Source: an uncultured Collinsella sp. | GTDB taxonomy: Bacteria > Actinomycetota > Coriobacteriia > Coriobacteriales > Coriobacteriaceae | Direction of reading: 5' to 3' | Assembly (NCBI GenBank): GCA_937969105.1 | Contig: CALBUZ010000064.1 | Location: forward strand, 1-6,736 | DNA: 6,736 nucleotides | Part shown: positions 1-6,736 of the stretch, in pieces | How positions within the stretch are numbered: the first letter of the stretch is position 1 | How the letters are laid out: the number at the start of each line of letters is the position of its first letter | Notes under the pieces: model-generated | What the model was told of the DNA's origin: nothing | The model's input: the letters and a program-made list of their open reading frames with translations, nothing else | The model's database searches: none | Translations under genes and position numbers: made by a program

Positions 1-112
1 GGTTCTTGGCGACCTCGCGGGTCTTCGGCGCGGTCAGGGCGATCTTGTCAAGAACGATCATCTCGCCATCGTTCACCTTGGAGGTGAGGGCGCCCTTGAG
101 CGAGCGCATAAG
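1..112 (-). pseudogene. rplD: Internal fragment of ribosomal protein L4 (rplD), cut at both ends
   Basis: Read on the minus strand from 112 down to 2, the sequence gives an uninterrupted frame of about 37 codons with the pieces MRSLKGALTSKVNDGEM, IVLDKIAL and TAPKTREVAKN. This matches the middle of bacterial ribosomal protein L4, where an 'RSAL..K' helix is followed by a short spacer, a 'VVD' strand and an 'APKTK' helix. L4 binds 23S rRNA early in 50S assembly and lies in the S10 operon between rplC and rplW, none of which is seen here. The frame runs off the left window edge, so the downstream part of L4 may continue there. Upstream, the similarity stops at about 110-118, where AT-rich DNA begins. 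It is therefore a fragment here, either a real truncated copy or the edge of a chimeric join. The L4 assignment is from remembered family sequence, not a search. Confidence 0.6.
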
Positions 113-596
113 CTGCGACTATGAGTATATAATCAAGTATACCGATGAAAATGGCAATGAAAAAACGCGAACAAGAAGCAGAGAGACTATTTTCACGCCA
201 GAGAGCAAAACTGTGTCTGCCGACGCTATGGCCGGTGATGTCATAACAATCCAGAGGGAATCAGATGAAACGTTGCCGCTGCTTGCCAAGATTGAGCTCA
301 CAGTCGCTTATTATAACGATAAAACAGAAATTGAGATTCGTTCCGGAAAGTACTCGATAGTCCAAATCGATCCGCTTGTGATGTACGCAAACGCTTGGTA
401 TGCGCTCATGCAGAAAGATAAATATGTGATGAACTACTTCACAGAAAGCGAAGCATCATATGAAACGGGGTGGGGGCCAACGCCATACGACGCGGAGAAG
501 GATAAATGGACGTGCGGATCAGGCATGGGTGCGACGATTACGGACTTTATTAACGATTCAACATATAATTTTGCTATCGACTGTTATATTGAATAG
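6..596 (+). CDS. Unrecognised AT-rich protein, C-terminal part; N-terminus unreliable
   Basis: An open frame ends at TAG 594-596. The frame is open to the left window edge and its first possible start is TTG at 6, but the first 36 or so residues are the antisense of the L4 fragment and are unlikely to be native. The native-looking part begins near base 113, and no ATG, GTG or TTG with a ribosome binding site marks a start there. That part is about 160 residues, rich in K, E, D, T, Y and I, with alternating hydrophobic residues that suggest beta strands (KIELTVAYY, TEIEIRSGKYSIVQID). A W/G/Y-rich segment (ETGWGPTPYD, DKWTCGSG) lies near the end. There is no membrane segment or signal peptide. 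Base and codon use are AT-rich, unlike every other gene in the window, which suggests transferred DNA such as phage, plasmid or another accessory element. I do not recognise the family. Confidence 0.5.
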   Translation: MATSRVFGAVRAILSRTIISPSFTLEVRAPLSERISCDYEYIIKYTDENGNEKTRTRSRETIFTPESKTVSADAMAGDVITIQRESDETLPLLAKIELTVAYYNDKTEIEIRSGKYSIVQIDPLVMYANAWYALMQKDKYVMNYFTESEASYETGWGPTPYDAEKDKWTCGSGMGATITDFINDSTYNFAIDCYIE

Positions 597-715
597 ACAT
601 GACGGCATAAAACGAATTGGCTTATAAGCATGTCATTACTTAAGCAAAGCTGAAATCTTGGCATCTAGTGCTCGGGACTGCCCAGCTTGGGGTACAAATC
701 AACGTGAACAATGAT
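597..715. other. Intergenic spacer with a palindrome and a possible minus-strand coding remnant
   Basis: This spacer lies between the AT-rich orphan and the hairpin before htrA. It contains a 10-bp palindrome GCTTATAAGC (620-629) and a 6-bp inverted repeat, GACATG (596-601) with CATGTC (629-634). On the minus strand, bases 698-636 read as a coding-like C-terminus ending QSRALDAKISALLK and a TAA stop (636-638), preceded by an in-frame TGA (699-701). No convincing promoter for htrA was found: TACAAA (693-698) could act as a -10 but has no good -35 at the right distance. Confidence 0.4.
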
Positions 716-750
716 GGCCCGCCACATGTTTGGCGGGCCTTTGGTTATTT
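716..750 (+). terminator. Rho-independent terminator-like hairpin before htrA
   Basis: GGCCCGCCA (716-724) pairs perfectly with TGGCGGGCC (731-739), giving a 9-bp GC-rich stem with a 6-base loop (725-730), followed by a T-rich tail (740-750, TTTGGTTATTT). It would end transcription coming from the left. Its end is only 14 bases before the htrA ribosome binding site, leaving no room for a promoter between them, so htrA mRNA probably includes it. Confidence 0.75.
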
Positions 751-753
751 GAC

Positions 754-760
754 GAAAGGA
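754..760 (+). promoter_or_regulatory. Ribosome binding site of htrA
   Basis: GAAAGGA ends 8 bases before ATG at 769. This choice fixes the start at 769. The frame is also open upstream to a TTG at 730, but that codon lies in the loop and stem of the terminator hairpin and has no ribosome binding site. Confidence 0.7.
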
Positions 761-768
761 TCGCAGCC

Positions 769-2223
769 ATGAGCGAGAACGATTCCCAGCGTCCCCAGGA
801 TGCGGGCAGCGCTGGCGAGACCCAGCAGCAGCCGCGTGTGCAGGTGGAGTCGACGCCTGCCGACGGCAACATTCCCTACGTGCAGGCTTACGACACGCAG
901 ACCGGCCAGCCGCTAGGCAGCCAGCAGGTTGTAAATAAGCACACGGTGGTCAAGACCAAGACCAAAAAGCTGCCGATCTTTATTACGGCACTCGCCGGCT
1001 GTGCGTGCGGCGCTCTGCTGGTCATCGCGCTCATTATGAGTGGCACGCTCAATATTGGCGGCGGAAAGAATGCCGTGACGGCGGGTGCTTCGGGTTCATC
1101 GACGCAAAAGATCACCATCGACTCCGAGGACACCACGCTGGCCGAGGCCGTTTCTGCCAAGGCCCTGCCTTCCGTCGTTTCCATCACCGCCACTTCGAGC
1201 GGTAGCCAGAATGGCTCGCTTTCGCAGTCTGCCGATGAGTCGGATAGCTCGGGCAGCGTCGGTTCGGGCGTGGTGCTCGATACCGAGGGCCACATCCTCA
1301 CCAACAACCACGTGGTCGACGGCTACGACCAGTACGTGGTGACCATGGACGACGGCACCACCTACGAGGCTGAGTTCGTGGGCAACGATGCCTCGAGCGA
1401 CCTCGCCGTCATCAAGCTCAAGGATGCTGACGCCTCCAAGCTCACCCCGATCGAGATCGGCGACTCCTCCAAGCTCAACGTGGGCGAGTGGGTCATGGCG
1501 ATCGGCTCGCCGTTCGGCAACGAGCAGTCCGTCTCCACGGGCATCGTGTCGGCGCTCTATCGCTCCACGGCCATGAGCTCTACCAGCGGCAACACCATCT
1601 ACGCCAACATGATCCAGACCGATGCTGCCATCAACCCGGGCAACTCCGGCGGCGCGCTCGTCAACGACAACGGCGAGCTCGTGGGTATCAACTCGCTCAT
1701 CGAGAGCTATTCGGGCTCCAGCTCGGGCGTGGGCTTTGCCATTCCGGTCAACTATGCCAAGAACATTGCCGACCAGATCATCGATGGCAAGACGCCGGTT
1801 CATCCGTACCTGGGCGCCACGCTTTCGAGCGTCAATGCGCTCAATGCCCGTACCAACAAGCTCAGCACCGATAGCGGCGCCTACGTGGCAAGCGTCGTCG
1901 AGGACGGTCCCGCTGCCAAGGCCGGCATCCAAGAGGGCGATGTCATTACCAAGCTGGGCGACGATGAGATTACGAGCGCCGATGGCCTGATCATCGCTCT
2001 GCGCAGCCACGAGGTGGGCGAGAAGGTCGAGATCACGCTCATGCGCGGCAAGGAAGAGAAGAAGGTCACGGTTGAGCTGGGCTCTGACGAGGAGCTGCAG
2101 AGCCAGCAGCAGGACGACAGCGCGACCGACACCGGCAACGGCGGCATTACTGACGAGCAGTTGCGCCAGTATCTGGAGGAGCTGCTGGGCCAGCAGGGCC
2201 AGGGCTACGGCCAGGGCTACTAA
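769..2223 (+). CDS. HtrA/DegP-like membrane-anchored serine protease with one PDZ domain
   Basis: The gene encodes 484 residues. It is an S1C-family serine protease that would degrade or refold damaged proteins outside the membrane. Domains in order: a cytoplasmic, Q- and charge-rich N-terminal region (1-67) ending in a KTKTKK stop-transfer-like basic patch; one membrane helix (about 69-90, containing CACGALLVIALIM); a Ser/Gly-rich linker; and the trypsin-like domain (about 122-340). The catalytic triad is visible as His181 in TNNHVVDG, Asp211 in SSDLAVIKL and Ser293 in NPGNSGGAL. A single PDZ domain follows (about 345-437; PYLGATL, DGPAAKAGIQEGDVI). The last 45 residues are polar and end in a QGQGYGQGY tail. 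The layout (N-in, one helix, protease, one PDZ) is that of Gram-positive HtrA/PepD proteins, so the active site faces outward. It stands alone, between hairpins at 716-750 and 2250-2285. All key residues are present. Which paralogue it is (HtrA, HtrB or PepD) cannot be told. Confidence 0.95.
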   Translation: MSENDSQRPQDAGSAGETQQQPRVQVESTPADGNIPYVQAYDTQTGQPLGSQQVVNKHTVVKTKTKKLPIFITALAGCACGALLVIALIMSGTLNIGGGKNAVTAGASGSSTQKITIDSEDTTLAEAVSAKALPSVVSITATSSGSQNGSLSQSADESDSSGSVGSGVVLDTEGHILTNNHVVDGYDQYVVTMDDGTTYEAEFVGNDASSDLAVIKLKDADASKLTPIEIGDSSKLNVGEWVMAIGSPFGNEQSVSTGIVSALYRSTAMSSTSGNTIYANMIQTDAAINPGNSGGALVNDNGELVGINSLIESYSGSSSGVGFAIPVNYAKNIADQIIDGKTPVHPYLGATLSSVNALNARTNKLSTDSGAYVASVVEDGPAAKAGIQEGDVITKLGDDEITSADGLIIALRSHEVGEKVEITLMRGKEEKKVTVELGSDEELQSQQQDDSATDTGNGGITDEQLRQYLEELLGQQGQGYGQGY

Positions 2224-2249
2224 CGAGCCGTATCGCACATACCGATGCC

Positions 2250-2285
2250 AGAGGGGCTGTCCCATCAACGCGGGACAGCCCCTCT
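2250..2285 (+). terminator. Strong hairpin terminator after htrA
   Basis: AGAGGGGCTGTCCC (2250-2263) and GGGACAGCCCCTCT (2272-2285) form a perfect 14-bp stem with an 8-base loop, 26 bases after the htrA stop. The tail (CTACTTATT) is only weakly T-rich, so termination may be incomplete, or the hairpin may mainly protect the mRNA 3' end. Confidence 0.8.
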
Positions 2286-2293
2286 CTACTTAT

Positions 2294-2324
2294 TGATCCG
2301 TTGGGGACGGAGGAAAACGGATCA
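2294..2324. repeat. REP-like imperfect palindrome between htrA and ligA
   Basis: TGATCCGTT (2294-2302) and AACGGATCA (2316-2324) form a perfect 9-bp inverted repeat around a 13-base purine-rich loop (GGGGACGGAGGAA). It lies 8 bases after the htrA terminator and is too far from the htrA end to be its main terminator. The shape (a short palindrome with a conserved-looking G-rich loop, between genes) is that of a repetitive extragenic palindrome. Only one copy is in this window, so its repetitive nature is an inference. Confidence 0.45.
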
Positions 2325-4700
<2,376 letters not shown>

Positions 4701-4719
4701 GGCATCAATAGTCAAATTG

Positions 4720-4763
4720 AAGAACCGCCCGGAAGCACGATGCTTTCCGGGCGGTTCTTATTT
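4720..4763. terminator. Probably bidirectional terminator between ligA and the MATE gene
   Basis: AAGAACCGCCCGGAA (4720-4734) pairs perfectly over 15 bp with TTCCGGGCGGTTCTT (4745-4759). Inside the 10-base loop, GCA and TGC can pair further. The hairpin starts 19 bases after the ligA stop. On the plus strand TTCTTATTT follows, and on the minus strand TTCTTCAATTT, so it can serve both ligA and the convergent MATE gene, whose stop is about 97 bases away. Confidence 0.8.
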
Positions 4764-4871
4764 GGACGGGGTAACCGGCACCGTGATCAGCGTCACGTAG
4801 GTTGCCGGATCATCGCTGATGATGTCATCGATGAGGGCGATTTCGCGTTGCCCCGCTACGCCATCAACTTG
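4758..4871 (-). pseudogene. Short coding-like remnant overlapping the MATE 3' end
   Basis: On the minus strand, after a TGA at 4874-4872, 37 codons stay open to a TAA at 4760-4758 that lies in the arm of the terminator hairpin. The product contains GQREIALIDDIISDDPATY and ends TLITVPVTPSK. About two thirds of its codons end in G or C, and the composition looks like real protein. There is no usable start codon or ribosome binding site. It overlaps the last codons of the MATE gene in another frame. It could be the 3' end of a decayed gene or an old C-terminal extension of the MATE protein lost by frameshift. I do not recognise the family. Confidence 0.35.
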
Positions 4872-6202
4872 TCAAAAGCCCCGCGCCGGTTGAGCACGGT
4901 AAATGCCACCACGCAAATGACCGCCGACAAAATTGACCCGCACGGCGAGGCGATGCCCATGGGAAACAACGTATCGGAATAGGCGTTCGACAGCAGCCAG
5001 GCACCGGGCACGCGAATGAGCGCCACCGCCAGCACGTTGTGCGCAAAGCCGATGTAGCTCTTGCCATACGCAGCGAAAAAGCCGCTAAAGCAAATGTGGA
5101 TGCCGGCAAAGATTGCGTCGAAAATATAACTGTGCATATAGCCGGTACCGGCCGCGACCACCGCGGGGTCCTTGGCAAAAAAGCCGATAAGCGCCGGCGC
5201 CACCAGCCACATCAGCGCCGTGATCAGGCAGCCGTACACCACCGAGATGGTCATGGCATCTTTGAGCACCTGACGCGCGCGGTCGCCCTTGCCCGCGCCG
5301 GCATTTTGCGCCGTGAGCGCGCTGACGGTGGCGCCCATGGAGCTCGGCACAATGAACAAAAAGCTGATCATCTTCTCGACCAGGCCCACGGCGGCGGCGT
5401 CGACCAGGCCGCGGTGGTTGGCGATGACGGTGATAAACATAAACGCCACCTGGATGCAGCCGTCCTGCACAGCTACGGGCACGCCGATCTTTAGAATGCT
5501 GCTGAGCACCTCGGGCTGGGGGCGCAGGTCGCTGCGCTTAACGTGGATGTTCGTGCGGCGACTCTTGAGCCACACGAGTGCGAGGGCAACGCTTGCCGTC
5601 TGGGCGGTTACCGTGCCGAGCGCCGCGCCTACGGGGCCGAGCCCCATGTGGCCGATAAATAGAAAGTCGAGCGCGATGTTGATGATGCACGCCACGCCAA
5701 TCACGTACATGGGCGAGCGCGAATCGCCCAGGCCGCGAAAGATGGCCGAGAGAATGTTGTATGCGGCGATAAACGGAATGCCGACAAAGCAGATACGCAG
5801 GTAGGCGGCGGTGCCTTCGACCGCCTCGGGCGGCGTGCCAATGAGCGCCACAACCTGCGGGCATAGTGCAAACAAGATGACGGCCAGTACCACCGAGACG
5901 CCCATAAACAGCGTGATGGTATTGCCGATGGCGGTCTCGGCGCGGTCGAAGCGGCGCGAGCCCACGGCGTGGCCGACGATGACCGTCGTTCCCATGGCCA
6001 GGCCCACAAGCGTCACGGTAATGATATAGAGCGTCTGCGCGCCATTGCCCACGGCGGTGATGCCGGCAGCGCCGCTAAACTGCCCCATCATGTACAGGTC
6101 GGCCATGCCGTAGAGCATCTGCAAAAAGTACGAGAGCATATAGGGCAGGGCAAAGACCGCGATGGTCTTAAGGACATTGCCGCGTGTGAGGTCGTGTTCC
6201 AT
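4856..6202 (-). CDS. MATE-family multidrug/cation antiporter
   Basis: The gene encodes 448 residues, the normal length for this family. MATE proteins are inner-membrane exporters with 12 helices in two related halves, expelling drugs or metabolites in exchange for H+ or Na+. The first half (about 10-215) begins LTRGNVLKTIAVFALPYMLS and carries the family signature around AIFRGLGDSRSP (153-164). The second half (about 230-440) begins ILKIGVPVAVQDG and includes SALTAQNAGAGKGDRAR (294-310). Both halves show the expected hydrophobic segments. The start at ATG 6202 fits the usual short N-terminus; the ribosome binding site is weak (AGAAAG about 9 bases upstream). The gene converges on ligA and diverges from the ABC exporter gene. 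A MerR-like promoter dyad lies about 40 bases upstream. The substrate cannot be told; it belongs to the NorM/DinF-like branch common in Firmicutes and Actinobacteria. Confidence 0.93.
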   Translation of the reverse strand: MEHDLTRGNVLKTIAVFALPYMLSYFLQMLYGMADLYMMGQFSGAAGITAVGNGAQTLYIITVTLVGLAMGTTVIVGHAVGSRRFDRAETAIGNTITLFMGVSVVLAVILFALCPQVVALIGTPPEAVEGTAAYLRICFVGIPFIAAYNILSAIFRGLGDSRSPMYVIGVACIINIALDFLFIGHMGLGPVGAALGTVTAQTASVALALVWLKSRRTNIHVKRSDLRPQPEVLSSILKIGVPVAVQDGCIQVAFMFITVIANHRGLVDAAAVGLVEKMISFLFIVPSSMGATVSALTAQNAGAGKGDRARQVLKDAMTISVVYGCLITALMWLVAPALIGFFAKDPAVVAAGTGYMHSYIFDAIFAGIHICFSGFFAAYGKSYIGFAHNVLAVALIRVPGAWLLSNAYSDTLFPMGIASPCGSILSAVICVVAFTVLNRRGAFDKLMA

Positions 6203-6242
6203 GGGCAGGGCTTTCTGGCTTGGTTCGTTTAGGTACCAGTGT

Positions 6243-6273
6243 AGTGAAAACCCTATAACGATTGTAGAGTCAA
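6243..6273 (-). promoter_or_regulatory. Possible MerR-type promoter/operator of the MATE gene
   Basis: On the minus strand, TTGACT (6273-6268) is a good -35. Just beside it is an imperfect dyad, CTCTACAA-TCG-TTATAGGG (6269-6251, 6 of 8 arm positions matching). A TTCACT (6248-6243) lies at 19 bases as a weak -10. A dyad filling an over-long 19-20 base spacer is the known hallmark of MerR-family activated promoters, which often control efflux genes. The -10 is poor and no merR gene is in the window, so this is a proposal. Confidence 0.4.
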
Positions 6274-6328
6274 GGTTTGTGTTGACGCCGGAGCGAAAAA
6301 GTCTCGCGCACCATTATTCCGAGTGAAT

Positions 6329-6418
6329 ATGGACACACATCACGAGAACTCGCCGCCGGCGCTAACCTTGCAGAAAACGATTTCGGAATACTTGACACCA
6401 TTATTCGGCGCGCAATAA
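6329..6418 (+). CDS. Possible 29-residue leader peptide upstream of the ABC exporter
   Basis: An ATG at 6329 opens a 29-codon frame (starting MDTHHENSPPALTLQ, ending EYLTPLFGAQ) closed by TAA at 6416-6418. The ribosome binding site is poor (GAG, 5 bases upstream) and the frame runs through the ABC promoter, so its own transcript would have to start further left. It may be a chance frame or the N-terminal remnant of a lost regulator. Confidence 0.15.
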   Translation: MDTHHENSPPALTLQKTISEYLTPLFGAQ

Positions 6419-6419
6419 T
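6392..6419 (+). promoter_or_regulatory. Sigma-70-type promoter for the ABC exporter gene
   Basis: A perfect -35 TTGACA (6392-6397) and AATAAT (6414-6419, 5 of 6 matches to TATAAT) are separated by 16 bases. The predicted start would lie near 6427, about 35 bases before the GTG start. It is the best promoter match in the window. Confidence 0.6.
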
Positions 6420-6460
6420 ACGTGCGTTTGCGAACAACGTTTGATGGGGGTTGAACCTGC

Positions 6461-6736
6461 GTGCGCAATCTCAAAATACTGTTTTCCTATCTAGGGGCAT
6501 ACCGTCGCGATGCCATCCTCGGCGTGTTCTTTGTGTCGGTCGAGACGGTGCTCGAACTGTTTATCCCGGTCATCATGGCCAACATCATCGATGTGGGCGT
6601 GCCGGGGCGCGACGTCCCCTACATCATGCTGCAGGGTGCGCTCATGCTGCTGTGCGCACTCGCCTCGCTCGCCTTGGGCCTCGGCTATTCACGCGCTGCC
6701 GCCCGCGTCGCCGTCGGTCTCGGCGCTAACCTGCGC
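6461..6736 (+). CDS. Type I ABC exporter, N-terminal part (cut by window end)
   Basis: The gene starts at GTG 6461 and the frame is open to the window end: 92 residues, of perhaps 570-740 in a complete protein. It begins MRNLKILFSYLGAYRRDAIL, and an amphipathic elbow leads into a first membrane helix (about 18-42, with ELFIPVIMANIIDVGV at the lumenal turn). A second helix follows (about 55-75) and the start of the first cytoplasmic loop (YSRAAARVAVGLGANLR). This is the typical start of the ABC_membrane domain of exporter half-transporters, which often come as two adjacent genes forming a heterodimer with fused ATPase domains. An in-frame TGA at 6452-6454 rules out a longer start. The ribosome binding site is a weak GGGGG (6446-6450), 10 bases upstream. 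The ATPase part is outside the window, so exporter type and substrate are inferred. Confidence 0.85.
   Translation, partial: MRNLKILFSYLGAYRRDAILGVFFVSVETVLELFIPVIMANIIDVGVPGRDVPYIMLQGALMLLCALASLALGLGYSRAAARVAVGLGANLR

Larger units (their letters stand above)
6309..6420. promoter_or_regulatory. Cluster of ATTATTC motifs around the ABC exporter promoter
   Basis: CACCATTATTC occurs twice as an exact 11-bp direct repeat (6309-6319 and 6396-6406). TATTCCGA (6315-6322) also recurs inverted as TCGGAATA (6383-6390). The right-hand copy is part of ATTATT-CGGCGCGC-AATAAT (6400-6419), a 6+6 bp perfect inverted repeat spanning the promoter spacer and -10. The arrangement suggests operators for a dimeric repressor, binding at the promoter and at a site about 87 bases upstream. 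Confidence 0.45.

Noticed and set aside
671..739. A possible tRNA or tRNA remnant (GGTACAAATC resembles a T-loop)
   Set aside because: No acceptor stem, anticodon arm or CCA end can be folded around it.
730..768. A longer HtrA start at TTG 730
   Set aside because: It lies in the terminator loop and stem, lacks a ribosome binding site, and ATG 769 has a good one at the right distance.
1096..2268. A 390-residue open frame on the minus strand across htrA
   Set aside because: It is an antisense shadow of htrA with biased composition and no motif.
5039..5804. Plus-strand frames of 151 and 171 residues across the MATE gene
   Set aside because: They are shadows of the MATE gene. The minus-strand frame has the full exporter fold and family signature.
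6451..6729. A 92-residue frame starting with TTG 6451
   Set aside because: It is Arg/His-rich and out of frame with the ABC membrane domain, which starts at GTG 6461.

Overview
The window reads as chromosomal DNA of a GC-rich actinobacterium, most likely a gut Coriobacteriia of the Collinsella type. This is an inference. It rests on the GC-rich third codon positions of the main genes, on an NAD+-dependent DNA ligase whose NMN-binding domain carries the actinobacterial form (DAxFD instead of DAxYD), and on the overall style of the HtrA, MATE and ABC proteins. No rRNA or other marker gene is present to settle the species.

Layout. (1) Bases 1-112 encode, on the minus strand, an internal piece of ribosomal protein L4. 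It abuts abruptly a visibly AT-rich stretch (about 113-715) that carries the C-terminal part of an unrecognised protein ending at 596. The join looks like an assembly chimera or an illegitimate recombination point. (2) A terminator hairpin (716-750) sits just before htrA (769-2223, +), a membrane-anchored trypsin-like protease with one PDZ domain. (3) A strong hairpin terminator (2250-2285) is followed by a second, REP-like palindrome (2294-2324) and a dyad-rich spacer. (4) ligA (2472-4700, +) encodes the complete replicative NAD+-dependent DNA ligase. (5) A hairpin that can serve both strands (4720-4763) separates ligA from a convergent MATE-family exporter gene (4856-6202, -). A short coding-like remnant lies between the hairpin and the MATE stop. 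(6) A 258-bp divergent control region (6203-6460) holds a possible MerR-type operator/promoter for the MATE gene and a good sigma-70-type promoter inside a cluster of ATTATTC motifs for the gene on the right. (7) The start of a type I ABC exporter gene (6461 to the window end, +) is cut off by the window.

How the genes work together. HtrA (envelope protein quality control) and LigA (joining of Okazaki fragments, repair) look like independent single-gene units, each with its own ribosome binding site and followed by its own hairpin. The divergent MATE and ABC genes look like an export locus sharing one regulatory region, but neither substrate can be read from the sequence. I found no CRISPR array, tRNA, rRNA, complete mobile element or clear new defence system. 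The oddest parts are the left-end junction with its AT-rich orphan, the coding remnants, and the regulatory region at 6243-6420.
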